The notes under the pieces are model-generated. The model saw nothing but the letters and a program-made list of their open reading frames with translations, was not told the origin of the DNA and did no database searches. Below are positions 1 to 8,535 of a DNA stretch of 10,153 nt, in pieces. The stretch's first letter is position 1, and each line of letters begins with the position of its first letter. Made by a program: the position numbers and the translations under genes. Source of the stretch: UBA1181 sp963619325 (GTDB lineage: Bacteria > Bacteroidota > Bacteroidia > Bacteroidales > Paludibacteraceae); contig CAVEVQ010000045.1 in assembly GCA_963619325.1 (NCBI GenBank), positions 1-10,153 of the forward strand, given 5' to 3'.

Positions 1-50
1 CCACCGTTGATAATGTCTTGAAACGTCTGTATGCCGACCGGGTACTTCAT
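1..50 (-). CDS. AAA-ATPase-like / PD-(D/E)XK family protein, N-terminal fragment (runs off left edge)
   Basis: Read on the minus strand, an ATG at 50-48 opens a frame that stays open to the window edge and encodes MKYPVGIQTFQDIING. From memory of the family, this matches the opening of the large Bacteroidetes/Firmicutes group of AAA-ATPase-like proteins (PF09820 with a C-terminal PDDEXK_9 nuclease-like domain, PF08011). These often begin with a short M-K-x-P-x-G-I-Q-x-F segment followed by a strand containing YVDKT. Only 16 codons are visible, so the Walker A motif and the nuclease-like domain cannot be checked. A perfect TAnnTTTG promoter element lies 25 nt upstream of the start, which supports a real gene start. 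The gene is divergent from ruvA. The cellular role of the family is not established. The main alternative, a plus-strand gene ending at 59, is less convincing. Confidence 0.6.
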   Translation of the reverse strand, partial: MKYPVGIQTFQDIING

Positions 51-74
51 ATCTCTTAAATTACATATTCTAAA

Positions 75-107
75 CAAAGATAAGAGAAAACGCTTTCTAT
101 GTAGAAA
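75..107 (-). promoter_or_regulatory. Predicted Bacteroidetes-type promoter for the left-edge ATPase gene
   Basis: On the minus strand the sequence TATCTTTG (plus-strand 82 to 75) matches the Bacteroidetes -7 consensus TAnnTTTG exactly. Twenty-one bases upstream is TTTC (107 to 104), one mismatch from the -33 TTTG element. The expected transcript start near position 70 gives a leader of roughly 20 nt before the ATG at 50. The spacing is slightly long and the -33 box imperfect, so this is a reasonable but unproven call. Confidence 0.45.
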
Positions 108-140
108 GACAGATGAAAAAAACAATCAGAACAAAGCGTT
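89..140. repeat. 8-bp inverted repeat enclosing the palindrome
   Basis: AACGCTTT at 89-96 is the exact reverse complement of AAAGCGTT at 133-140, with 36 nt between. The left arm shares CTTT (93-96) with the inner palindrome at 93-108, so the two pairings exclude each other in a single transcript. No U-run follows either structure, so neither looks like a terminator. Confidence 0.3.
93..108. promoter_or_regulatory. 16-bp palindrome overlapping the divergent promoter (possible operator)
   Basis: The sequence CTTTCTATGTAGAAAG has perfect 7-bp arms (93-99 and 102-108) around a 2-bp centre. It covers the -33-like box and most of the upstream spacer of the promoter predicted for the left-edge gene, a position where a dimeric DNA-binding protein could block RNA polymerase. 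The 2-nt centre makes an RNA hairpin less natural than a protein site. No regulator gene is visible in the window. A chance palindrome in AT-rich DNA is possible. Confidence 0.35.
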
Positions 141-152
141 GTGCCTTTCAAA

Positions 153-184
153 TTCGCTCAACCCAACATTTTTTCATATATTCG
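153..184 (+). promoter_or_regulatory. Weak candidate promoter for ruvA-sprA
   Basis: TTCG at 153-156 and TATATTCG at 177-184 are separated by 20 nt and each differs by one base from the Bacteroidetes TTTG / TAnnTTTG consensus. A start near 190 would give a leader of about 35 nt. This is the best-spaced pair I can find on the plus strand between 51 and 224, but both boxes are imperfect. The stretch after it (190-208) is a T-run then an A-run able to pair as an all-A/T stem of 8 bp, which is probably just AT-rich spacer. Confidence 0.25.
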
Positions 185-224
185 CAAAGTTTTTTTACGT
201 TAAAAAAATCAACATTATTTATCT

Positions 225-815
225 ATGTTTGAATACATAAAGGGGAAAATAACTGAATTGAATCCGGCGATGGCAGTGGTCGAGACATCTCAGATTGGCT
301 TCTCTGTCAACATCTCTCTCAATACCTACTCATCTATCGAGGGCAATGCCAATTCCGGCGAGTTCGCCACCTTATACATATACGAGGCAGTTCGCGAAGA
401 TGCTTACACTCTCTATGGATTCGCCACCAAGGAGGAACGCAACCTCTTTTTGCTTCTCATCTCCGTATCTGGCGTAGGAGCTTCTTCTGCCCGCATGATA
501 CTCTCCGCCTACTCCGTTGCAGAACTACAATCTATCATTAGCACCAGCAACGTGAAAATGCTAAAGAGCATCAAAGGAATCGGTGCTAAAACGGCTGAAC
601 GTATCATCGTCGACTTGAAAGACAAAATGGAGAAAGTGGAGTCCTCGAGCACAGAAAATCCAGACAACTCAAACAAGGAAGAAGCAGTAGCCGCCTTGGT
701 CGTCCTCGGTTACACGCAAGCCGTTGCTACAAAAGCTATCGACTCCATAATAAAGGGGAATCCTACTATTCCTATTCAGAAATTGATAAAAGAGGCACTA
801 AACCAACTAAGATAG
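225..815 (+). CDS. ruvA: Holliday junction branch migration complex subunit RuvA
   Basis: RuvA binds four-way DNA junctions as a tetramer or octamer and loads the RuvB motor for branch migration during recombination and fork repair. The 196-residue product has normal length and the three expected domains. Residues 1-64 form the OB-fold domain, starting MFEYIKGKI and ending in the conserved VREDAYTLYGF stretch; E58 and D59 lie where the acidic pin that separates strands is found. Two helix-hairpin-helix motifs follow, SGVGASSA (82-89) and KGIGAKTAERI (117-127). A Ser/Asn-rich flexible linker (about 139-150) leads to the small C-terminal RuvB-binding domain (about 151-196). The ATG at 225 gives the canonical N terminus; no Shine-Dalgarno is present, only AT-rich sequence, as is usual in this phylum. 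sprA follows after 49 nt with no terminator between, so the two are probably co-transcribed. ruvB and ruvC are not in the window. Confidence 0.97.
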   Translation: MFEYIKGKITELNPAMAVVETSQIGFSVNISLNTYSSIEGNANSGEFATLYIYEAVREDAYTLYGFATKEERNLFLLLISVSGVGASSARMILSAYSVAELQSIISTSNVKMLKSIKGIGAKTAERIIVDLKDKMEKVESSSTENPDNSNKEEAVAALVVLGYTQAVATKAIDSIIKGNPTIPIQKLIKEALNQLR

Positions 816-864
816 CGTTTTTATTATTTGAGATTATCAGAGAAAACCGCAACCCGTTACTGAA

Positions 865-3800
865 TTGGCTAAGAGAATTTTATATATCGCATTCATGTGC
901 ATACTGTTAAGTGGACTTATTGCCCTCTCTTCGTATGCGCAACAATCAAGATCGTCGCTGAACCCTCGCGCAAGAACTACTTCTACCTCACAACGAAACG
1001 GACAGCAAGCAAGCTCTCAAACGAACAGACAAAAAACAAAAGAAGAACCGAAAGAGAGTCGTTTGGACACGATGAAAGGCATCAAGTTTCCCGTGAAAGA
1101 GTCGGAAATGGTTACCTATGACGACCTTCAGCAGAACGCCGCCATTGATTTGCGAGACCCTGCCAATGTCAAGACGGACGTTGAATATGACCCCTATACA
1201 GGCTATTACATTTACCATACCCGTGTAGGCGATATGGACGTGGCTACGCCATTCGTTCTCAATGAAAATGAATACCAACGCCACTCCCTGCAGCAATCTA
1301 TGAACCGCTATTGGGCAGAGAAGGCAAAGACAAATACAGACGGAGGTAACAAATTCACTCTCAGCGACATACAAATCGGATTAGGAGAGAAAGGAGAAAA
1401 CATCTTCGGACCTGGCGGTGTCAAACTGAAAACACAAGGATCCGTCGACCTTGACTTCGGATTTAATATCACGAAACGTGAAAATCCGACTATCTCAGAG
1501 AGAAACAGAACGAACACCATCTTTGATTTCGACACGAAAATCCAACTTGCCGCGAATGGATCCGTTGGAACAAAAATCAATTTCAATCTAAATTACAACA
1601 CGGAAGCCACTTTCGACGCAGACCAAAGCTTGGTCAACTTGGGATATAAAGGAGATGAGGACGACATAATTCAACGTATCGAAGCAGGAAACGTGAGTCT
1701 GCCACTCTCTTCATCGCTCATCACAGGAAGCACAGACCTCTTCGGGTTCCGTACGGATCTACAGTTTGGAAAGCTGAAGATTCAAGGAATCATTTCACAA
1801 CAACAGTCTGAACGTAAAACAATCACCAGCAATGGGGCGCAGACTACCGAGTTTGAACTCCTACCTACCGACTATGAGGAGAACAAGCACTTCTTCCTCT
1901 CCACCTACTTCTACGACCACTATGACGAATGGGCAAAAAATGCACCCAATCCTCAATCGGGCATCGTCATCAACAAAGTGGAAATCTGGGTGACAAACAC
2001 ATCGACCTCATCTGCCAACTACACAACGAGAAACCTCATCGCCGTAACAGAATTGGGAGAGACCTATGATTTAGATGGTAAGTCTGAAAACATACCATCC
2101 AACAACAATGGATCTTGCTATAAGACGCTCAATGGCATTGCCGACTTGAGGGATATTCAAACAGCCTCCTACGCATTAGAAAACCTCACCATAGATGGAA
2201 AGACATTGGAGGCTACAAAAGACTATGAAGTATTGAACAGTGCCAGGCTGTTAACCTCTTCAGAATACACCTTGAACTCTGAATTGGGTTACATATCGCT
2301 CAAAAGCACATCACAGTCCGACCGTATCGTCGCCGTTGCGTTCCAATACACCAAGGGAGGTAAGACATACACAGTCGGTGAGTTGACGACCACCTCAACA
2401 GACACCTCCAAAATCTCTTCGCAAAACCTCATCGTGAAACTGTTGAAGAGTTCGCTGCCATCTCCGCAAAACAAAAAATTGTGGAACCTCACCATGCGTA
2501 ACGTTTACTCACTCGGAGCCTACAATATCCAATCTGACAATTTCGAGGTGCAAATCAAATACCACTATCAGAGCGATTCTCTCACCTCTTATTTAACCTA
2601 CATTCCAGCGTTGAGTAACAAGAACTTGCTTCGCGTGTTGAACCTTGATCGCTTGAACAAACGATCGAACGCAATGCCAGATGGCTATTTTGACTACATT
2701 CCAGGTTACACGGTGGTTCCTTCAACGGGAAGAATCATCTTCCTTTCAACCCGTCCATTCGATACAGGTATCAAGAACGGATACGGCAAGATCGCAGGTG
2801 TCGACAATTACATTTTCCCTGAGTTGTACGACTCGACCTTGACCGTTGCTGAACAATACACAGAGAAGAACAAATACCTCATCACAGGTAAATACAGCTC
2901 CTCCTCAGGCTCGGAAATCCGTTTGGGGGTTACGAACATCGCCCGGGGATCCGTGCGTGTTACGGCAGGTGGTCGTACACTCGTCGAGGGCACGGGCTAC
3001 ACGGTAGACTACAACATGGGTATCGTGAAGATTTTGGACGAGACCGCCCTCGCCTCCAATTCGCCTGTGAGCGTCTCCGTTGAAAGCGAATCGTTCTTCA
3101 ACACACAACGCAAATCGCTTCTCGGAGTGAACGCAGAATATGATTTCTCGGAGAAATTCTCGTTAGGCGCGACTATACTCCACCTTAATGAGAAACCTCT
3201 CACCACAAAGGTTACAAACGGGAATGAACCCATGTCGAACACTATATGGGGAATGAACGGTACTTTCAAGTCGGATTGGCAATGGCTCACCAACGCCATC
3301 GACAAACTGCCACTCATTAACGCCACCGCCCCTTCTTCTATCGCCTTCTCAGGTGAGTTCGCCCAGCTAATTCCCGGACACAACAAAGCCATCAACCAAG
3401 ATGACAACAAACAAGGCGTTTCATACATCGACGACTTCGAAGGAACAAAATCCAACATCAACATCAAGAACCCAACATCGTGGGCATTATCAAGCACACC
3501 GAAAGTTACAAGCGGTCCTCTCTACAACAAACATTTTATCCGCGACAACGATAGCTACTGGAGCAACTATCTTAGCGGAGCTGATCTATCCAACATCGGA
3601 TATGGACTTAACCGCGCACACCTCGCTTGGTACTACATCGACAACATATTCACCTCGTCGACTTCCAGCACTCCAAAGCATATCAAGAGCGATAAAGACC
3701 AACAGTCCAACCATTACATCCGTTTGGTGAACGAGCAAGAGATTTACCAAGACAAAGACCAAGTCTATGGTGAATCTACCACCCTTCAGACCCTTCATCT

Positions 3801-6800
3801 CCACTATTATCCAAAAGAACGCGGTCCATACAACCTAGATGTCTCGGGAATGGGCGAAGACGGATACTTGGAGAATCCAGGCGACCGCTGGGCAGGTATC
3901 ACAAGAAAATTAGACAACACGAATTTCGAAAGTGCCAACATAGAATACATTGAGATGTGGCTGATGGACCCTTTCGTTTACGATAATATGAACACCACCT
4001 CCGGACAACTCGTATTCAACTTAGGTAGCATCTCCGAGGACATATTAAAAGACGGACGTAAATCCTTCGAAAACGGACTTCCGACCTCGCAGAATATGGC
4101 TCAGGTAGACACGACTATCTGGGGACGCGTGCCACGCTTGACTGCCGTTACAAGCTCCTTCGACAATGCCTATCTCGCACAGCAAGATCTTGGTTTGGAC
4201 GGACTTTCCAACGATGACGAGTTCTCGTTCATCTCCTCTTATGGACGCTACTATAACGCCATCAACCAAAAAGTGAACTCCACAGCCAAGATGCGTTGGG
4301 GACAAGAGACATTCTCCCCTCTCACCGACCCGGCCGGCGATAATTTCCACTATTTCCGAGGCAGCGACTACGACGACCGCGAGGCCAACGTCTTCAACCG
4401 TTATAAATACTACAATGGTGTTGAAGGAAACTCAACCTCATCGGACGACTCATACACGTCAACCGCCACCACTTCGCCAGACGGAGAAGACCTAAACGGA
4501 GATAATACACTCAATGAGACAGAACAGTATTACGAGTATATCATCAACATTGACAAAGACATGTTCGAAAACAAAGCCAATTGGGAAGACAACTACATCA
4601 CCAATATGGTCACCGCCAATGTTGAGTTGAAAAATGGCAACAAAGAAGACATCAAATGGTATCAGCTCCGTATACCTGTCCATACCTCCAAGAAACGTGC
4701 CGAAGGCAATATCAACGATTTTCGCTCCATCCGCTTCATCCGTATGTACATGACAGGATTCGAGGAAGAAGAACATCTTCGTTTCGGAGAATTACAGTTA
4801 GTGCGCACCGATTGGCGTGTCTACGAAAAAAACGAACGTTTGGTGGAGAGCTCTATATCAAGCAAACTTCAAGGAACCGGTAGTATAAGCATTTCATCCG
4901 TATGTATTGAAAACGACTCTCGTAAAACCCCTGTCAACTATCAACTTCCTCCAGGTATTGATCGTACAATTGACCCTAGTCAGACTCAAGTAACACAAGA
5001 GAATGAGCAGTCTATGGTTCTCAAGATTGACAGTCTTGAACCAAACGACGTGCGTGCAGTCTATAAAACTACGTCATTAGACACTCGCCAATACAAACGC
5101 TTCAAGATGTTTGTCCACGCAGAACAGCTTATCGATGGCGAAGACATTCCAGACAACAGACTCTATGCATTCGTTCGTTTCGGATCAGACTTCACCGAAA
5201 ACTATTATGAGTATCGTATTCCATTAAAAATAACCCCAGAAGGAGCTACAAACCAATACACCGTTTGGCCTACCGCCAACAATTTCGATTTCGCCTTTGA
5301 GCAGTTGACTAACCTCAAATTGGAAAGAGACAAAAAGAAACTCAACGGCCAAGTGAAATACAACGAACGCTACACCAAGATGGATGGCAACAACACGATG
5401 GCAGTCGTCGGTTCCCCTTCTTTCGGTGACATCACCTCTATGATGATCGGTATCGCCAACGAAGACGACGAAAGCCATAGCGCAGAAATATGGGTTAACG
5501 AAATGCGTATGTCTGGATTTGAGGAAGACGGAGGTTGGGCTGCGACCGCCAACCTGGGTATTGTCTTCTCAGACTTAGGTTCGTTCAACCTCGGAGGAAC
5601 CATTGAGACAACAGGCTTCGGCAGCATTGAAGACAACGTAACAGACCGCAACCAAGAAGACAACTACGAGTACAATCTTTCCGTAGCCGTCCAACTCGGC
5701 AAACTCTTTCCCGACAAGGCAAAGGTCAACCTGCCTTTCACCTACACACGCACTCACCAAATGTCATCGCCTAAGTATGACCCAATGAACACCGATGTAG
5801 AATTGAGCCGCACTTTAGACAACTATGACGACGACCATATCAAAGATTCTATAAAAGCAATGTCACGCACCGATAAGGTGTACCAAAGCTTCGCCCTCAG
5901 CAACGTGCGTGTCGGCATAACCAGTCCTAAGACAGCCATGCCATACGACCCCGCCAACTTCTCGTTCAGTTTAGGCTATAACGAGACAAAAGAGACCAAC
6001 CCTGAAATTGAATACGAAAAAATCAAAAACTATAAGGGTACATTCAACTATGTCTATTCCATCAACCCTAAACCCGTAGAACCTTTCAAAAAAGCGAAAT
6101 GGCTGAAGTCTAAAAACCTTAAACTGATTAAAGATTTCAACTTCTACTATGTTCCTAAGAACATCGCTTTCAGTACTTCAATGACAAGATACTACGAAGA
6201 GACACAAAACAGAAACTACAATTGTCCTATCATAAAAGACACAACATTCCAATATATGACATGGGACAAAAACTGGCAATGGGATAGGACTTCAAACATA
6301 AAGTGGGATTTGACTCGCTCGCTCAAACTCTCCTTCTCTTCTGCCATGAACTCCGAAATCACCGAAATCATCAGCACCACCGACGACAACGGAAACACAC
6401 GCTTAGTCAACACACCACTTAACAAGGAATACTTGAAGGAGATTGGGTACTACGATTGGTACGACCGTTGGAAAGACACCGTCTGGAGCAGTATCAAAAA
6501 CTTTGGAGAGCCAGTCTCCTACCAACAGAAATTCTCCGCTTCTTACGCTATCCCGATCAACAAGTTACCTCAACTTGACTGGATCACCTCCAACGCCCAG
6601 TATTCGGCAAACTATCAATGGGACAAAGGTACCGTTTTAACCATGGGTGCAGACCCAACCACAGGAAACCTCTTAGACAACCAACGAAACTGGAACGGAG
6701 ATGTCCGTTTCAATTTTGAGACGTTCTACAACAAATTTCCTGCGCTTAAAAGCATCAACCAAAAATTGAATAGAACAAAAAGTCTTGCCAACGCCCAGAA

Positions 6801-8451
6801 AAAGAAAGATAACGCTAAAGAAGACCAGAAAAACAAGACGTACGAACGTAAACGATTGCGCTTGAAAGCCAATAACAAAACTCGTATCAACCACCGACTC
6901 AACTCTATGAAATTAGAGGTTTCATTGGTTGACACCTCGGGGGCAAGCGTACCATTCAAGTGGAAAACTATTGATCAAAATTCAATCAACATCTCCACAA
7001 AGAACGATATGAACAACCTCACACTCACCGTGAAAAACACACAACGTGAGGATAACGCTTTCGATAAGATTCGCGATTACAGCGTTCGTTTCTTAATGAT
7101 GATTCGCAACATTAACATCAGCTACCGACATACCGACGCCCTCGAAGTCAATGGTTACAATCCAACCAGTGGCTTCCTCGGACAAGACCACGATAATCCT
7201 GGATATGACTTCACATTCGGCTTCTATAACGTAGACAAATTCCTAACACGTATCTATAGTGAGGACTCCCTCTTAGTGATGAACGAAAACATCACCAATC
7301 CTATCGTCCACACTACAACGCAAACCCTCACTGTAAAGTCGCTTGTCGAGCCGATTCCAGGTCTCAAGATTGACCTCAACGCTTCGTGGTATAAGAACAA
7401 GTCCGACGAAATCTATTATATGTATGGATTCCAAGATGGATGGAACTCTGAGCAGTTGGCAGGTAGCTTCTCGCGTACTTGCCTGCCTATTCGCACCGCT
7501 TTCCGCAAAAACAGCGCAGACTCTAAGACTTTCCAAAAATTCTTGGAAAACAGAGCCGTCATCCAACGCCGTATCTATAACGAAGTGGGCTATAACAATG
7601 CCAACGGATTACCAAACCATGTCAGCAAAAGTTCGGGAGACGTACTGATTCCTGCTTTCTATGCCGCCTATATGGGTAAAGATATTGAATCTACCGACCT
7701 CAACTACATCCCGAAAGGCGACTTCAAGAGCATCGTCACCTCCCTCATCCCAAACTGGAAGGTAACCTGCGACGCCTTGATGAAAATCACCGCCTTCAGA
7801 AAGACATTCAAATCGTTCAACTTGAACCACGCCTACAAGAGTACCTACAACATCGGCAATTATGAGTCTATCACCGATTGGACCAGCATGTATGGAGTAG
7901 ACAATTACGGAATCTCAGGGACAAACGAAGATTACAACAACATATCGTCTCGCTATGATGTTAGTTCGGTCAGCATCACCGAGAACTTCTCCCCTCTCTT
8001 CGGAGTAGACGCAAGTCTGAAAAACAGTCTCTCTATGAAGTTTGAGGTCAAGAAATCAAGAACCGTACAATTAGATATCCCTGGAAATCAAATCCTTGAA
8101 TCCAGCAGTATGGAATACGTCTTCGGTTCGGGCTATCGATTCGACGACATCGGAATGATCATCAAGGTTGGAAAGAGCCAGAAGAAGGTCAAGAACGACT
8201 TGAATCTTCGCGCAGACGTCGGCTTCAAAAACACAGACGCTTACATCCGTATCATCGACGACGAATACTCTCAATTGAGTAGTGGACTGAAATCGCTCAC
8301 CCTCAAATTCTCCGCAGATTATGTGCTGAGCGAGCGACTCAACATCAAACTCTACTACGACTGCAAGTCAAGCACACCTAAGGTATCGGATGGCTACCCT
8401 ACCGTCTCTCACGACTTCGGTATCGCCCTCAAAATCAACCTGACACATTAG
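865..8451 (+). CDS. sprA: Type IX secretion system outer-membrane translocon SprA (Sov homologue)
   Basis: SprA forms the very large single-chain beta-barrel channel through which type IX cargo crosses the outer membrane; in Flavobacterium it works with PorV and Plug proteins and is needed for gliding. The 2,528-residue length fits the family (about 2,400-2,500). Residues 1-25 are a signal peptide: KR, a hydrophobic core, then cleavage after SYA before QQ. A Ser/Gln/Thr-rich linker follows to about residue 65. Family-like segments include IFGPGGVKLKTQGSVDLDFG (180-199), GDEDDIIQRIEAGNVSLPL (263-281) and YIDDFEGT (854-861). Two acidic loops resemble calcium sites (1108-1119 and 1209-1220). A Lys/Arg-rich segment at 1967-2011 precedes a small beta domain, and the C terminus alternates like barrel strands. 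The start is TTG at 865: an in-frame TGA at 829 excludes anything earlier except non-ATG codons, and the first ATG (895) would lose the basic n-region. The frame is intact. gldKLMN and porV are not present here, so a functional T9SS is inferred only. Confidence 0.95.
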   Translation: MAKRILYIAFMCILLSGLIALSSYAQQSRSSLNPRARTTSTSQRNGQQASSQTNRQKTKEEPKESRLDTMKGIKFPVKESEMVTYDDLQQNAAIDLRDPANVKTDVEYDPYTGYYIYHTRVGDMDVATPFVLNENEYQRHSLQQSMNRYWAEKAKTNTDGGNKFTLSDIQIGLGEKGENIFGPGGVKLKTQGSVDLDFGFNITKRENPTISERNRTNTIFDFDTKIQLAANGSVGTKINFNLNYNTEATFDADQSLVNLGYKGDEDDIIQRIEAGNVSLPLSSSLITGSTDLFGFRTDLQFGKLKIQGIISQQQSERKTITSNGAQTTEFELLPTDYEENKHFFLSTYFYDHYDEWAKNAPNPQSGIVINKVEIWVTNTSTSSANYTTRNLIAVTELGETYDLDGKSENIPSNNNGSCYKTLNGIADLRDIQTASYALENLTIDGKTLEATKDYEVLNSARLLTSSEYTLNSELGYISLKSTSQSDRIVAVAFQYTKGGKTYTVGELTTTSTDTSKISSQNLIVKLLKSSLPSPQNKKLWNLTMRNVYSLGAYNIQSDNFEVQIKYHYQSDSLTSYLTYIPALSNKNLLRVLNLDRLNKRSNAMPDGYFDYIPGYTVVPSTGRIIFLSTRPFDTGIKNGYGKIAGVDNYIFPELYDSTLTVAEQYTEKNKYLITGKYSSSSGSEIRLGVTNIARGSVRVTAGGRTLVEGTGYTVDYNMGIVKILDETALASNSPVSVSVESESFFNTQRKSLLGVNAEYDFSEKFSLGATILHLNEKPLTTKVTNGNEPMSNTIWGMNGTFKSDWQWLTNAIDKLPLINATAPSSIAFSGEFAQLIPGHNKAINQDDNKQGVSYIDDFEGTKSNINIKNPTSWALSSTPKVTSGPLYNKHFIRDNDSYWSNYLSGADLSNIGYGLNRAHLAWYYIDNIFTSSTSSTPKHIKSDKDQQSNHYIRLVNEQEIYQDKDQVYGESTTLQTLHLHYYPKERGPYNLDVSGMGEDGYLENPGDRWAGITRKLDNTNFESANIEYIEMWLMDPFVYDNMNTTSGQLVFNLGSISEDILKDGRKSFENGLPTSQNMAQVDTTIWGRVPRLTAVTSSFDNAYLAQQDLGLDGLSNDDEFSFISSYGRYYNAINQKVNSTAKMRWGQETFSPLTDPAGDNFHYFRGSDYDDREANVFNRYKYYNGVEGNSTSSDDSYTSTATTSPDGEDLNGDNTLNETEQYYEYIINIDKDMFENKANWEDNYITNMVTANVELKNGNKEDIKWYQLRIPVHTSKKRAEGNINDFRSIRFIRMYMTGFEEEEHLRFGELQLVRTDWRVYEKNERLVESSISSKLQGTGSISISSVCIENDSRKTPVNYQLPPGIDRTIDPSQTQVTQENEQSMVLKIDSLEPNDVRAVYKTTSLDTRQYKRFKMFVHAEQLIDGEDIPDNRLYAFVRFGSDFTENYYEYRIPLKITPEGATNQYTVWPTANNFDFAFEQLTNLKLERDKKKLNGQVKYNERYTKMDGNNTMAVVGSPSFGDITSMMIGIANEDDESHSAEIWVNEMRMSGFEEDGGWAATANLGIVFSDLGSFNLGGTIETTGFGSIEDNVTDRNQEDNYEYNLSVAVQLGKLFPDKAKVNLPFTYTRTHQMSSPKYDPMNTDVELSRTLDNYDDDHIKDSIKAMSRTDKVYQSFALSNVRVGITSPKTAMPYDPANFSFSLGYNETKETNPEIEYEKIKNYKGTFNYVYSINPKPVEPFKKAKWLKSKNLKLIKDFNFYYVPKNIAFSTSMTRYYEETQNRNYNCPIIKDTTFQYMTWDKNWQWDRTSNIKWDLTRSLKLSFSSAMNSEITEIISTTDDNGNTRLVNTPLNKEYLKEIGYYDWYDRWKDTVWSSIKNFGEPVSYQQKFSASYAIPINKLPQLDWITSNAQYSANYQWDKGTVLTMGADPTTGNLLDNQRNWNGDVRFNFETFYNKFPALKSINQKLNRTKSLANAQKKKDNAKEDQKNKTYERKRLRLKANNKTRINHRLNSMKLEVSLVDTSGASVPFKWKTIDQNSINISTKNDMNNLTLTVKNTQREDNAFDKIRDYSVRFLMMIRNINISYRHTDALEVNGYNPTSGFLGQDHDNPGYDFTFGFYNVDKFLTRIYSEDSLLVMNENITNPIVHTTTQTLTVKSLVEPIPGLKIDLNASWYKNKSDEIYYMYGFQDGWNSEQLAGSFSRTCLPIRTAFRKNSADSKTFQKFLENRAVIQRRIYNEVGYNNANGLPNHVSKSSGDVLIPAFYAAYMGKDIESTDLNYIPKGDFKSIVTSLIPNWKVTCDALMKITAFRKTFKSFNLNHAYKSTYNIGNYESITDWTSMYGVDNYGISGTNEDYNNISSRYDVSSVSITENFSPLFGVDASLKNSLSMKFEVKKSRTVQLDIPGNQILESSSMEYVFGSGYRFDDIGMIIKVGKSQKKVKNDLNLRADVGFKNTDAYIRIIDDEYSQLSSGLKSLTLKFSADYVLSERLNIKLYYDCKSSTPKVSDGYPTVSHDFGIALKINLTH

Positions 8452-8458
8452 AAACAAC

Positions 8459-8496
8459 ATAGTCCAACGCAGATAAATCTCTCGTTGGACTATTTT
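8459..8496 (+). terminator. Intrinsic terminator of the ruvA-sprA unit
   Basis: Perfect 11-bp arms ATAGTCCAACG (8459-8469) and CGTTGGACTAT (8483-8493) enclose a 13-nt loop and are followed by TTT. The hairpin begins 8 nt after the sprA stop codon, the expected place for a rho-independent terminator on the plus strand. The T-tract is short, so some readthrough to the second terminator is likely. Confidence 0.85.
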
Positions 8497-8535
8497 CCCG
8501 ATACTACACACTAATTTATTAACTAATATGTACTG

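Noticed and set aside
3..59. Plus-strand frame ending TAA at 57-59 (TVDNVLKRLYADRVLHIS), as the C terminus of an upstream gene
   Set aside because: The opposite strand of the same bases gives a recognisable N terminus (MKYPVGIQTFQDIING) with a well-placed promoter; the plus-strand reading matches no family I know and is most likely its shadow.
224..231. TATGTTTG, an exact TAnnTTTG match at the ruvA start codon
   Set aside because: Transcription from it would begin inside ruvA after the ATG, and no TTTG lies at the required distance upstream.
31..240. 69-codon plus-strand ORF before ruvA
   Set aside because: It overlaps the ruvA start and the minus-strand gene start, and its Lys/Asn/Phe-rich product is just a translation of AT-rich intergenic DNA.
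3009..3497. 162-codon minus-strand ORF inside sprA, and other antisense or offset ORFs across 900-8300
   Set aside because: They are shadows of the intact sprA frame, have no recognisable domains or start signals, and the plus-strand frame is clearly the coding one.
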